From NCBI RefSeq assembly GCF_900096995.1, contig NZ_OANT01000015.1:1-47358 (forward strand): a DNA stretch of 47,358 nt, read 5' to 3'. The notes under the pieces were generated by a model. The model searched no databases, was not told the origin of the DNA, and saw nothing but the letters and a program-made list of their open reading frames with translations. Both the position numbers and the translations under genes were made by a program. Positions 27,612 through 37,556 of this stretch are shown one piece after another (the stretch's first letter is position 1; each line of letters opens with the position of its first letter). Source of the stretch: Acinetobacter puyangensis. GTDB taxonomy: Bacteria; Pseudomonadota; Gammaproteobacteria; Pseudomonadales; Moraxellaceae.

Positions 27612-28781
27612 ATGATCGTTATTGTGAATGCAGCACGAACTGCAATGGGAAGTTTTCAAGGGACAGTATCCGGATTGACTGCCCCAAACCTGGGTGCGGT
27701 TGCCATCAAGGCAGCCATCGAGCGGGCCAATCTTAGCCCAAATGATATTGATGAAGTGATTTTCGGCTGTGTCTTACCCGCAGGCGTTAAACAAGGCCCT
27801 GCCCGTCAAGCCATGCGGGAAGCTGGATTACCTGATTCTACCGGTGCAGTCACCATTAATAAAATTTGCGGTTCCGGTATGAAAGCCGTCATGCAGGCAG
27901 CAGACATGATCAAAGCTGGTAGTGCCAATATTGTGGTGGCTGGTGGTATGGAATCCATGAGCAATGCCCCATATCTGTTACCTAAAGCGCGTACTGGCTA
28001 TCGTATGGGACATGGTGAGATCAAAGATCATATGTTCCTCGAAGGTCTGGAAGATGCCGAAACTGGTTTGTCTATGGGTGTGCTGGCACAGCAAATGGCC
28101 GATCAAAAAGGCTATAGCCGTGAACAAATGGATCAGTTTGCCATTCGTTCCCTGACTCGTGCCCAGACAGCCATTGGCGAAGGTTACTTTAAAGACGAAA
28201 TTGCACCGATCACAGTCAAAACCCGTAAAGGTGAGGTGATTTTTGCACAAGATGAACAACCAGCCAAAGGCAATATCGAAAAAATCCCGACACTGAAACC
28301 TGCATTTGCCAAAGACGGCACCATTACTGCGGCAAATTCAAGTTCCATCAGTGATGGTGCATCTGCATTGGTCATCATGTCTGAAGCGCAGGCACAGCAA
28401 CGTCATTTGCAACCCTTGGCAAAAGTGCTGGCCTATGCGTCCCATTCACAGCATCCGTCAGAGTTTACCATTGCGCCTGTCGGTGCAATTGAAAAAGTAT
28501 TAAAACAGACTGGCTGGCAAGCAAGTGATGTGGACCTATGGGAAATCAATGAAGCCTTTGCCATGGTGACTATGGCTGCAATTGATGCCTTTGCGCTTGA
28601 TGCAGAAAAAGTCAATATCAATGGTGGTGCCTGTGCATTAGGTCATCCATTAGGTTCATCAGGTTCGCGCATTATTGTCACGCTGATCCATGCCTTAAAA
28701 CGCACAGGTGCTAAAAAAGGTATTGCAGCCTTATGTATCGGTGGCGGTGAAGCAACTGCCATTGCGATTGAGCTCTATTAA
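27612..28781 (+). CDS. Acetyl-CoA C-acetyltransferase (thiolase)
   Basis: This is thiolase II, condensing or cleaving acetoacetyl-CoA or 3-ketoacyl-CoA. The 389-residue protein has the catalytic Cys86 in NKICGSGMKA, His345 in CALGHPLGSSGSR and Cys375 in ALCIGGGEA, matching the known Cys-His-Cys set. The NEAFA loop is also present. It lies 112 bases after the acyl-CoA dehydrogenase, with no terminator seen between. It may end a beta-oxidation or ketone route feeding acetyl-CoA to the next enzyme. Confidence 0.95.
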   Translation: MIVIVNAARTAMGSFQGTVSGLTAPNLGAVAIKAAIERANLSPNDIDEVIFGCVLPAGVKQGPARQAMREAGLPDSTGAVTINKICGSGMKAVMQAADMIKAGSANIVVAGGMESMSNAPYLLPKARTGYRMGHGEIKDHMFLEGLEDAETGLSMGVLAQQMADQKGYSREQMDQFAIRSLTRAQTAIGEGYFKDEIAPITVKTRKGEVIFAQDEQPAKGNIEKIPTLKPAFAKDGTITAANSSSISDGASALVIMSEAQAQQRHLQPLAKVLAYASHSQHPSEFTIAPVGAIEKVLKQTGWQASDVDLWEINEAFAMVTMAAIDAFALDAEKVNINGGACALGHPLGSSGSRIIVTLIHALKRTGAKKGIAALCIGGGEATAIAIELY

Positions 28782-28924
28782 TTCCAGCACATTAAATGAT
28801 GAATACAAGCCATTGCGTATTCCTCATTTAATTTAAAAATTTTACAGACTGAAATTTTCATTTTCCTCGTTTTGTAACGTAGGGACAGGATTTTTCATGC
28901 TTCAAATCTAGGTGAGTAAACACG

Positions 28925-30409
28925 ATGGCTACAAATCGTATTCGTTTAGCCGCTGTACAAGATAAAGTCATGCCAGTTGAACAGGCCGTACAACTGATTA
29001 AGAATGGCATGGTCGTGGGTATGAGTGGTTTTGGTGGTGCAGGCGATGCCAAAAGTGTGCCTTTGGCACTGGCAGAACACGCAAAAAATCATCCGCTTAA
29101 AATTTCCTTTGTCACAGGGGCCAGTCTGGGTAATCAGATTGATGGCAAGCTTGCCGCTGCCCATGCCCTGTCACGTCGGATGCCCTTTCAGGCAGATCCC
29201 GTATTACGTAAAGCCATTAACAGTGGCGAAGTGATGTTTATCGATCAGCATTTATCTGAAACATTAGATCAAATGCGCCATCATATGATTGCAAAACCTG
29301 ATATTGCCATTATTTCTGCGGTTGCCATTACCGAAGAAGGCTATATCATTCTAACCTCATCAGTCGGTAATTCTGCGGGTTTTGTCGCTATGGCAAAACA
29401 AGTGATTGTAGAAATTGATCATACCCTGCCTGTAACGCTGGAAGGTGTGCATGATGTCTATGCGCCTGCTACCCGTCCCCATCGTGGCCCTATTCCATTG
29501 ATTGAAGTAAATGATCGTATTGGTACAATTGGCATTAAAGTTGATCCAGCAAAAATCGTGGCAATTGTGGAAAATCACATTCCCGATACGCCAGCATTAA
29601 TGACAGATCCTGATGCAGACACGCAAATTATTGCCAATCATTTGATTCATTTCTTTGAGCAGGAAGTTGCCGCAGGTCGCCTGCCTGAAAATCTGGGGCC
29701 ATTACAATCCGGTGTGGGTTCAATTGCCAATGCGGTACTGGCTGGTTTTGAAACCTCAAACTTCAAAAATCTGGAAATGTATTCCGAAGTATTACAGGAT
29801 TGTACCTTTCATCTGATTGATACGGGCAAAATGACTTTTGCTTCCGGTTGTTCATTAACAGTCAGCCCCAAATATGCAGAGCGTGTTATTGCGCATATGG
29901 ATCAATACAAAGATAAAATTGTCCTGCGTCCACAAGAGATTTCCAATAACCCCGAACTGATTCGTCGGCTAGGAATCATCGCCATTAATACAGCGATTGA
30001 ATTTGATATTTATGGCAATGTTAATTCAACCCATGTTAGTGGTACACGCATGATGAACGGCATTGGCGGTTCTGGTGACTTTGCCCGTAATGCACATATT
30101 TCTATTTTTGTGACCAAATCCATTGCTAAAGGTGGCGCAATTTCCTCGGTAGTACCGATGGCAAGCCATGTGGATCATACCGAACATGATGTGGATATTC
30201 TGGTCACAGAACAAGGACTGGCAGATTTACGCGGACTGGCACCACGGGAACGTGCCCGCGTCATTATCGACAATTGTGTACATCCTGATTATCAGGCAGC
30301 GCTGAATGATTATTTTGATCGGGCCTGTGCCATCGGTGGTCATACGCCACATATTTTAAGTGAAGCATTTTCGTGGCATGACAAACTGGAACGAACCGGT
30401 CATATGTAA
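28925..30409 (+). CDS. Acetyl-CoA hydrolase/succinyl-CoA:acetate CoA-transferase
   Basis: This class I CoA-transferase of the AarC/Cat1 group (494 residues) exchanges CoA between succinate and acetate or acts on short acyl-CoAs. Features are GMSGFGGAGDAKSVP near 32-46, the probable catalytic Glu288 in MYSEVLQD and the C-terminal GGSGDFARNA and ITEQGLADLRG-like strand (VTEQGLADLRG). No hydratase or 3-hydroxyacyl dehydrogenase accompanies it, so the operon is an incomplete beta-oxidation set. Preferred acceptor and donor are not determinable. Confidence 0.92.
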   Translation: MATNRIRLAAVQDKVMPVEQAVQLIKNGMVVGMSGFGGAGDAKSVPLALAEHAKNHPLKISFVTGASLGNQIDGKLAAAHALSRRMPFQADPVLRKAINSGEVMFIDQHLSETLDQMRHHMIAKPDIAIISAVAITEEGYIILTSSVGNSAGFVAMAKQVIVEIDHTLPVTLEGVHDVYAPATRPHRGPIPLIEVNDRIGTIGIKVDPAKIVAIVENHIPDTPALMTDPDADTQIIANHLIHFFEQEVAAGRLPENLGPLQSGVGSIANAVLAGFETSNFKNLEMYSEVLQDCTFHLIDTGKMTFASGCSLTVSPKYAERVIAHMDQYKDKIVLRPQEISNNPELIRRLGIIAINTAIEFDIYGNVNSTHVSGTRMMNGIGGSGDFARNAHISIFVTKSIAKGGAISSVVPMASHVDHTEHDVDILVTEQGLADLRGLAPRERARVIIDNCVHPDYQAALNDYFDRACAIGGHTPHILSEAFSWHDKLERTGHM

Positions 30410-30435
30410 TTAAGTTAGACCGCTCAATCCAAATC

Positions 30436-30465
30436 AAAAGGCAGTCTTTTAAAGATTGCCTTTTT
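30436..30465 (+). terminator. Terminator of the acyl-CoA operon
   Basis: The stem AAAAGGCAGTCT / AGATTGCCTTTT has one G-T pair and a 5-base loop. A T-run follows, 26 bases after the CoA-transferase stop. Confidence 0.85.
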
Positions 30466-30484
30466 GGTCTTTTCATCCTGCACT

Positions 30485-32620
30485 TTATTGGGCTTCATGT
30501 TGCCGTAACAGCCTTGCTACCCAAACTACCAATATTAAAATCGGAATACCGATCAAAGTGGTCATCAAAAAGAAATTGGGATAGCCAATATTGGTCACAA
30601 TCGTGCCCGAATACCCGCCCAGAATTTTTGGTGTCAAGGTCATCAAGGAACTAAAAATTGCATACTGCACTGCGGTAAAGGACACACTGGTTAAGCTAGA
30701 GAGAAAGGCAATAAATGCCGCACCCGCCAAACCCGATGCCAGATTGTCCATCACAATGGCAAGATAGAGCCATAATTTGCTATATTCTTTCACCACTTTA
30801 CCAGAGATGGTATAACTAGTTTGACTGCTTTCAACCAACGGTAAAGGATCAAGCAAATTATTTAATTGATAGCTTTGAGCGTGGCTTGCTGTATCGACCT
30901 GATAATTGGTCTGGGCTTGTAGCGTCTGTGTACCTAATGCATAACGTGCACTGATCTGATGGCGATTGGCTTTCGCTAAGGTGTCACCTGGAATTGCCAC
31001 ACTAAAGCTGCCATTTTGATCAATTTTTGCTTCAAAATTTTGACCATCCAATACCAGTGTCAGCACACTTTTTTGCGCCAACTGTTCCGCATTTAAGCCT
31101 AAGATTTGTCCGTCCACCACCAAACTTTGGCCCAGTTCATCTTTTTGTAAGACACCGTCACCCGTTAAAGGTAAAAATTGTATTTGTACCGGTTGGTTAG
31201 GCTGTGCATGTAAATAAGGTAATTGACGACTTACCTGATAATCTTGATTCTGATAGGCAACGCTGGTGACAATTTCCTTGTCATTTATCAAAACATTGCT
31301 GGGTACTTCCACCTTCCAGAATCCGACTTCATCGGTACTGGCCTGATACTGCTGTCCACCGACGCTGACTGTCACATCTGAAGTGGCAACACCTGACTTA
31401 ACCAGCCCGATAAAAATCAAATTGGTACTACTGGCAAGTATTGCACCGATAAACATCACTTTCATGATATTAAAACGTTGCGATAACAATCCACCGAGAA
31501 AACCACCAATTAAGGTAAATAACACCCCATAGATTTTGACCGCCTCGGCAATTTGCTCCTTACTAAAATTCATGTCCTGATAAAAGACATTGGAAATCAC
31601 CCCGGCGATGATATCGGAGATACGGAAAAAACCAATCAGCAGTAATAATACCAGTGCCAGTTTAACCCCGTAGCGTTTAAAGAAATCTGCAATGGGTGCA
31701 ACCCACGTTTCAACTGCCATTTGTTTATTGACTGCACCGGCTTTGACTAATAAGGTGCCAACTACAAAGGCAATGACGCCAGAACCTATAAAACGCACAG
31801 CTTCCAAGGCAAAAGATAAAAACGGATCGGCGACTGCAATCTGTCCAATCACCTGTCCCAGCACAATAAAGGCTGTGACGAAACTGGCAACCGCACATAA
31901 AAATACCAGCACCAGACGTAAATAATCAGATTTCTGATAATTTTTATAGACTCGGTTGACCTGTGGCTCTCTGACCAGCAATGTGGTGATCAAACCAATC
32001 ACCATCACAGCTGCCATGATAAAATAGGTACTCTGCCAGGCTTCATAAATATAATTACCTTTGGCTGTCCCCAAACCAGAAGCAATAAATAAGGCGCCTG
32101 CGCCTGCCACGATCATGCCGATACGATAGCCGGCATTATAAGTTGATGCCAATACAGTCTGCATCTCGGTTTCAGCCAGTTCAATCCGGTAGGCATCAAT
32201 CACAATGTCCTGCGTGGCAGAAGCAAAACCCAGCATGACTGCACCAATTGCCATTTGTACCAGAGAGCTTTGTCCCAATGCCGGATTGGACATTGCCATG
32301 ACACAGATCGCACAAATAATCAGACATTGGGCAATCAATAGCCATGCCCGTCGCCGTCCCAGTTTTTTGGTCAGATACGGTACCGGGATTTCATCAATCA
32401 ACGGTGCCCAGACAAATTTAAAGGAATAACCCAGCGCAGCCCAGCTAAACATGGTCACTGCACTTTTACTAATGCCTGCTTCGCCCAGCCATAAGGACAA
32501 ACTGGAAAAAATCAAAAGAATGGGAATCCCTGCCGAGAAGCCTAGAAACAGCATAATGATGGCACGACGATCCAAAAATGCTGAAAATGCATTGGCCCAG
32601 TTTTTTGATTTACTGCTCAT
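30485..32620 (-). CDS. ampG: AmpG-family MFS transporter with large inserted domain
   Basis: This is a muropeptide permease-type protein of 711 residues, longer than classical AmpG (about 490). Residues 1-408 carry membrane segments with AmpG features (GFSAGIPILLIFSSLSLWL, QDIVIDAYRIE, RISDIIAGV). Residues 410-613 are soluble and beta-rich, with two Ig-like-looking units (TSDVTVSVGGQQYQ and QKSVLTLVLDGQNFE). Membrane segments resume at 614-711 with the AmpG-type end SFTAVQYAIFSSLM. Topology suggests the insert is outside the cytoplasm. Uptake of anhydromuropeptides for recycling is the family role. It is divergent from the Lon-like gene. Confidence 0.85.
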   Translation of the reverse strand: MSSKSKNWANAFSAFLDRRAIIMLFLGFSAGIPILLIFSSLSLWLGEAGISKSAVTMFSWAALGYSFKFVWAPLIDEIPVPYLTKKLGRRRAWLLIAQCLIICAICVMAMSNPALGQSSLVQMAIGAVMLGFASATQDIVIDAYRIELAETEMQTVLASTYNAGYRIGMIVAGAGALFIASGLGTAKGNYIYEAWQSTYFIMAAVMVIGLITTLLVREPQVNRVYKNYQKSDYLRLVLVFLCAVASFVTAFIVLGQVIGQIAVADPFLSFALEAVRFIGSGVIAFVVGTLLVKAGAVNKQMAVETWVAPIADFFKRYGVKLALVLLLLIGFFRISDIIAGVISNVFYQDMNFSKEQIAEAVKIYGVLFTLIGGFLGGLLSQRFNIMKVMFIGAILASSTNLIFIGLVKSGVATSDVTVSVGGQQYQASTDEVGFWKVEVPSNVLINDKEIVTSVAYQNQDYQVSRQLPYLHAQPNQPVQIQFLPLTGDGVLQKDELGQSLVVDGQILGLNAEQLAQKSVLTLVLDGQNFEAKIDQNGSFSVAIPGDTLAKANRHQISARYALGTQTLQAQTNYQVDTASHAQSYQLNNLLDPLPLVESSQTSYTISGKVVKEYSKLWLYLAIVMDNLASGLAGAAFIAFLSSLTSVSFTAVQYAIFSSLMTLTPKILGGYSGTIVTNIGYPNFFLMTTLIGIPILILVVWVARLLRQHEAQ

Positions 32621-32711
32621 CTATGATTATTTTCCTATCAGCCGATAAAGATATCTGCAAGCAGTAATCTGTTTTTCTAACAAGTTTTTACTGACGAAGC
32701 AAACGAAGAGA

Positions 32712-32729
32712 TGTAATCTTAGAATTACA
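32712..32729. promoter_or_regulatory. Small palindrome between ampG and the Lon-like gene
   Basis: TGTAAT-CTTAGA-ATTACA is a perfect inverted repeat in the divergent control region. It could be an operator or a chance match. Confidence 0.3.
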
Positions 32730-32795
32730 CTTGAATTAAAGCAATAAAACTGTCACCTTTATATACACTGTTTATACGACCCAATACCTCGTTTT

Positions 32796-35408
32796 ATGGA
32801 AAATTCTGTGATTTCAAACCAAAATGCTGTCCACAATGCTATTACCGAAACACAATCTCATGCTCAGCCTTTTCAACTTGAACAAAATCAATCGAGTGCC
32901 TTAAATAATCCACACATTGGTCAGACCATTTCGAAAACCAAATTGCAAACACAACAACTGACCCATATTCCCGACCTAGAAAAAATTCCAAGTTCGACCA
33001 AACGCATTAAGCCCTTAAACAATTTTTTAGGGCAAGACCGTGCCAAGGCCTCAGTTGAAGCAGGGATTAGCCTGCCTTACTCAGGCTATAATATTTTTGC
33101 TGTCGGCACCGCAGGACTGGGTAAACGCACCATGATTAAGCGTTTACTGCAACAACATGCCAAAGAATTACCAACGCCGCCAGATTGGGTGTATGTCAAT
33201 AATTTTGAAGATGCTCGTCAGCCGATCGCCCTGCAATTGACCGCAGGACAAGCACCCAAATTCCAAAAAGCCGTGCATGACATGTGGATTGCGGTTTTAC
33301 AACAACTGGAACGTCGTTTTGGCGCAGAAGTGTATCAAAAGCAAATTGAAAACATTCGTGGGCAAATCAGTCAACAACAACAAAATGCCTTGATTGAACT
33401 GACACAAGAAGGCGAAACCCTGTCCCTAAAACTGGTATCCAAAAATGAAGAGCACTGTTTTGTGCCTTATGACGCCAGCACCACTGAAGCGCCTGAACTG
33501 ACACAGGAAGATATTGAGGCTTTGAGTTCCAAAGAACGGATCAAAATCGCTTCCAATATGCGCTATATGGACAAAAAACTGGAGCGTCTAGGTTCCAAGC
33601 TGGGTAGTCTGGAAGATATTGCACGAGATAAAGTGGTTGATCTCAATCATGACATCGCCAAACAAGTGGTTGAACCGAAAATCAAAGCCATTTTAAATCG
33701 CTTTGAACATGTAGAAGGTCTGGAACGCTATCTGACGCTGTATGCCAAGGATATTATCAATCATGTCGAATTGATTCTGGATCGTGAAGAAGAAGATTTT
33801 AGCCCGACCACATTTAACCGTGTCCCTGCCCGTTATCAAGTCAATGTGATTACCACGCATAAACTCAATTCTGGCGCACCGGTTATTTTTGAAGATTTTC
33901 CAACCCACTACAACCTATTGGGCCATGTCGAACAGCTCACACAAATGGGCACCATCACCACCGATTTTACTTTGATCCGTTCTGGTTCATTACATCGTGC
34001 CAATGGTGGCTTTCTGATTCTGGAAGCCGAACAACTGCTGGAACATGCCTATGCGTGGCAAGGTTTAAAACGTGCTTTAAAATCGAGTCAATTAAAGCTC
34101 TCATCATTGGAACATATGCTGACCTTGACCGGCAGTATTTCCATCGAACCTCAAGCCATTCCCCTGCACGTCAAAGTGATTTTGCTGGCAGAACCACAAA
34201 TTTATTATGAAATTCTGGAATATGAACCGGAACTGGGCAGTGTTTTTAAAATCCGTGCCGATTTCACCGATACCCTGACCCGTAATGAAGAAAACGAACA
34301 AGCCTATATCCATTTAATTGCCGATTATGTTCAGGCAGATAAATTATTGCCTTTTGACCGCTCTGCATTGGCAGCATTACTGACCGATTCCAGCCGTCAA
34401 GCTGAAGATCAGAAATCATTGTCTTTACATGCTTCTACGCTAGGCGATTTAATTCGGGAGTCAAATCATCATGCCGTACAACGACAAGATCAGATTGTGA
34501 CTGCCGAGCATATTGGCCTTGCTTTAAAGCATCGTCAATATCGTCTGGGTTATTTGCGTGAATTATACTGGCAGGATTTATCGCGTGGCACGCAATTGAT
34601 TGAAACCAAAGGTTATCGTCTGGGACAAATCAATGCCCTATCGGTGATTCATTATGCCGATGTCGAATTTGGTTTACCGTCTCGTCTGACTGCCTCGGTA
34701 TATCAGGGCGGCGGTGATATTCTGGATATTGAACGCAGTGTAGAGCTGGGTGGGTCATTACATGCCAAAGGCGTGTTATTGATGGCAAGCTTCCTAAAAG
34801 CCCATTTTGGACGCACCCAAACCCTACATTTCTCTGCGGCACTGGCGTTTGAACAAAGTTATGGTGCAGTCGATGGCGATAGTGCGACCGTTGCCGAACT
34901 GTCCGCACTCATCTCTGCCATCAGCCAGATCCCGATTGATCAATCTTGGGCCATTACCGGTTCCATGAATCAATTGGGACAAGTCCAGCCGATTGGCGGC
35001 GTCAATGCCAAAATTGAAGGCTTCTTTGATGCCTGCAAATTACAGGGCTTTACCGGCAAACAAGGCGTCATCATTCCACGACAAAACATGCAGCATTTGA
35101 TGTTGCGTCAGGATGTGATTGATGCAGTTGAACAGGGACAATTCCATATTCATGCCATCGATACCATTGAACAAGCACTGGAAATCTTGATGTCCCGTGC
35201 AGTAGGTACACTGGATAAAAAAGGTCGTTATAGCAAAGACTCTATTTTTGCTGCGGTAATGCAACAGCTTGAGTATTGGCAAGCCGTCGAAGATGGCGAT
35301 ATTGAAGAAGAGCTGAAAAAGAAAAAGAAAAAAGCCAAGAAAAAGGCCAAAAAAGCTGACAATGCCGAAGCTGAGGAAAAAATTGCAGCAGAGGTGAAGG
35401 TGAAATAA
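32796..35408 (+). CDS. Lon-like ATP-dependent protease (LonB/AAA type)
   Basis: The 870-residue protein has an N-terminal AAA-like region with a P-loop GTAGLGKRT (about 105) and a Lon protease domain at the C-terminus. Catalytic Ser696 (GAVDGDSATVAEL) and Lys739 (GGVNAKIEGF) are 43 residues apart, as in Lon. It belongs to the group with a helical insert inside the ATPase and no Lon N-terminal domain. The C-terminus is a highly basic Lys-rich tail (about 15 Lys/Ala residues) ending in KVK. Start ATG 32796 is the first in frame. It should degrade selected cytosolic proteins; substrates unknown. Confidence 0.9.
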   Translation: MENSVISNQNAVHNAITETQSHAQPFQLEQNQSSALNNPHIGQTISKTKLQTQQLTHIPDLEKIPSSTKRIKPLNNFLGQDRAKASVEAGISLPYSGYNIFAVGTAGLGKRTMIKRLLQQHAKELPTPPDWVYVNNFEDARQPIALQLTAGQAPKFQKAVHDMWIAVLQQLERRFGAEVYQKQIENIRGQISQQQQNALIELTQEGETLSLKLVSKNEEHCFVPYDASTTEAPELTQEDIEALSSKERIKIASNMRYMDKKLERLGSKLGSLEDIARDKVVDLNHDIAKQVVEPKIKAILNRFEHVEGLERYLTLYAKDIINHVELILDREEEDFSPTTFNRVPARYQVNVITTHKLNSGAPVIFEDFPTHYNLLGHVEQLTQMGTITTDFTLIRSGSLHRANGGFLILEAEQLLEHAYAWQGLKRALKSSQLKLSSLEHMLTLTGSISIEPQAIPLHVKVILLAEPQIYYEILEYEPELGSVFKIRADFTDTLTRNEENEQAYIHLIADYVQADKLLPFDRSALAALLTDSSRQAEDQKSLSLHASTLGDLIRESNHHAVQRQDQIVTAEHIGLALKHRQYRLGYLRELYWQDLSRGTQLIETKGYRLGQINALSVIHYADVEFGLPSRLTASVYQGGGDILDIERSVELGGSLHAKGVLLMASFLKAHFGRTQTLHFSAALAFEQSYGAVDGDSATVAELSALISAISQIPIDQSWAITGSMNQLGQVQPIGGVNAKIEGFFDACKLQGFTGKQGVIIPRQNMQHLMLRQDVIDAVEQGQFHIHAIDTIEQALEILMSRAVGTLDKKGRYSKDSIFAAVMQQLEYWQAVEDGDIEEELKKKKKKAKKKAKKADNAEAEEKIAAEVKVK

Positions 35409-35429
35409 TCCGTCTTTATTCGTATTATT

Positions 35430-35466
35430 AAAATGGCGAATTTCCTACGAAATTCGCCATTTTTAT
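35430..35466. terminator. Bidirectional terminator after the Lon-like gene and nucleoside importer
   Basis: A 14-bp perfect stem, AAAATGGCGAATTT / AAATTCGCCATTTT, with a 6-base loop is flanked by A- and T-runs. It lies between converging genes. Confidence 0.9.
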
Positions 35467-35482
35467 TCAAGTCCTGATTCTT

Positions 35483-36403
35483 TTAAGGCACAAAAGTTTT
35501 ACCCAGTGAAGCTGGCAAGTTCATTTTCAATAATTTTTTATCCCGAGAAATAATCACCAATACAATAATGGTTGCGACATATGGCAAGGCTGCCAAAAAT
35601 TCATTCGGAACCTTAAGGCCGAGCGCCTGTGCATGAAATTGCAGAATGGTTACCCCACCAAATAAATAAGCACCCAACATCAAACGGGTTGGTTTCCATG
35701 CAGCAAATACCACCAATGCAATGGCAATCCAGCCACGCCCTGCCACCATATTTTCAATCCACATTGGTGTATAAACTGTCGATAAAAATGCACCACCGAT
35801 GCCTGCCATCAAGCCACCAAACATCACTGCACCATAACGAATTGCCAGCACATTATATCCCATGGCATGCGCACTCTCTGGCGATTCACCTACCGCTTTT
35901 AACAACAAGCCCAGACGTGTTTTTGCCAGTACCCACCAGACGATGAAAAAGGCCAGAATAGACAAATACACCACATAGTTTTGCTGGAATAAAATCGGAC
36001 CAACAAATGGAATCTCTGACAATAACGGAATATCCAGACTCCCCAAACCCGGCAAAGCAGTACTGACATAGTTTTGCCCGATAAAAGCTGAAATCCCGAT
36101 ACCAAAAATCGTCAATGCCAGACCACAGGCCGATTGATTGGTACTTAAAGACAAGGTAAAAAAAGCAAACATCAGTGCCATGATCATACCTGCCAGTCCA
36201 CCAACCAGTAAGGCACTGGCAACACTGGCTTCGTATTGTGCGGCAAAGGCAAAACCGGCAATGGCGCCGACCAGCATCATGCCTTCTACCCCCAGATTAA
36301 TCACGCCAGTACGTTCGGAAACCAGTTCACCTAAACCAGCAAAAATCAGTGGTGTTGCTGCTGCCACAGTTCCTGCCAAAATTGCTGTAATATCTAAAAC
36401 CAT
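35483..36403 (-). CDS. BMP-type ABC importer permease 2 (nucleoside/purine)
   Basis: The inner-membrane permease (306 residues) has about 8-10 hydrophobic segments and the signatures GELVSERTGVINLGVEGMML and VGESPESAHAMGYNV. These match the YufQ/NupQ-type permease of BMP-dependent nucleoside importers. It follows the first permease after 30 bases and is last in the operon before a strong terminator. Substrate inferred as nucleoside or nucleobase. Confidence 0.9.
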   Translation of the reverse strand: MVLDITAILAGTVAAATPLIFAGLGELVSERTGVINLGVEGMMLVGAIAGFAFAAQYEASVASALLVGGLAGMIMALMFAFFTLSLSTNQSACGLALTIFGIGISAFIGQNYVSTALPGLGSLDIPLLSEIPFVGPILFQQNYVVYLSILAFFIVWWVLAKTRLGLLLKAVGESPESAHAMGYNVLAIRYGAVMFGGLMAGIGGAFLSTVYTPMWIENMVAGRGWIAIALVVFAAWKPTRLMLGAYLFGGVTILQFHAQALGLKVPNEFLAALPYVATIIVLVIISRDKKLLKMNLPASLGKTFVP

Positions 36404-36433
36404 TTTGTGCGTCCTCTTACTGCTGACAACATG

Positions 36434-37525
36434 TTATTGACTGGCTAAAGCATCAGTTGCTTTAACTTTTTTCTTGGCAAAACGATAGCGGTTTTCAATC
36501 AGGGCATCAGATGCCAACAGGAAAAATAGCAATAAGCCCTGAAAAATCCCGGTAATTGCGACAGGCAGTTGTAATTGCATTTGTGCCATTTCGCCCCCCA
36601 GATAAATCAGTGCCATAAACAGACCAGATAACACGATGCCCAGCGGATTCAATCGCCCTAAATACGCCACGATAATGGCCGCATAACCATAACCTGGGGA
36701 AAGATTTGGATTGAGCTGACCAATCGGACCTGCCACTTCACAAATCCCGGCAACGCCCGCCATCATTCCGGAAATAATCAAACTGGTCCATACTGCATGT
36801 TTGGCAGAAAAACCCGCATATCGAGCCGCAAGAGGTGCCTGTCCGCTGACTTCCAACTTATAGGAACTCATGCTTTTTTTCACAAATATCCAGAAGATAA
36901 TGACCGCAACAATGGCAATAAAGATTGAAGCGTTGACCCGTGTTCCTTCAAAAATAATCGGCAAGGTCGCACTTTCACCAAACATAATGGTTTGCGGAAA
37001 ATTCATACCATCTGGATCACGCCACGGCCCATTGATCAAATACAACAAAATAAACATCGCCACATAATTCAGCATCAATGTGGTCAGGGTTTCTTCGGCA
37101 TTAAAATGAGTTTTTAAAATTGCCGGAATACCGCCCCAGATTGCACCACCCAATGCCCCCATGATGATCATCAAGGGTAGAATCCAGAAACCGACCTGAT
37201 TCTGAAATAAAATGGCTACACCACCACCAAAGATTGCGCCCATGATGAGCTGACCTTCGGCACCGATGTTAAATAACTTGGCACGAAAGCCAACTGCCAG
37301 TCCCAAAGCAATTAAAATCAATGGACTGGCTTTAATCACCAGCTCACTCCAACCATAGGATGTGGTAATCGGCTCAATAAAAAAAACATACAATGCCTGT
37401 AGCGGATCAACACCCAACAGCATGAATAAAATACTGCCTACAATCAACATTGCCAGTAATGCAACAACTGGAGAGAGCCACTTCATTAAGCGAGAAGGAT
37501 GTTCTCGAGGTTCTAATAAATGCAT
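36434..37525 (-). CDS. BMP-type ABC importer permease 1 (nucleoside/purine)
   Basis: The 363-residue inner-membrane permease carries the YufP/NupP-type features KASPLILIALGLAVGFRAKL, FNIGAEGQLIMGAI and LNPNLSPGYGYAAIIVAYLG. It lies between the ATPase (31 bases upstream) and permease 2 and should pair with the latter as a heterodimer. Confidence 0.9.
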   Translation of the reverse strand: MHLLEPREHPSRLMKWLSPVVALLAMLIVGSILFMLLGVDPLQALYVFFIEPITTSYGWSELVIKASPLILIALGLAVGFRAKLFNIGAEGQLIMGAIFGGGVAILFQNQVGFWILPLMIIMGALGGAIWGGIPAILKTHFNAEETLTTLMLNYVAMFILLYLINGPWRDPDGMNFPQTIMFGESATLPIIFEGTRVNASIFIAIVAVIIFWIFVKKSMSSYKLEVSGQAPLAARYAGFSAKHAVWTSLIISGMMAGVAGICEVAGPIGQLNPNLSPGYGYAAIIVAYLGRLNPLGIVLSGLFMALIYLGGEMAQMQLQLPVAITGIFQGLLLFFLLASDALIENRYRFAKKKVKATDALASQ

Positions 37526-37556
37526 TTTGTCACCTAGTTCTAGTCAACACTTCTCA

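Noticed and set aside
28782..28924. Small RNA or attenuator between thiolase and CoA-transferase
   Set aside because: No stable hairpin with a U-run was seen in this spacer.
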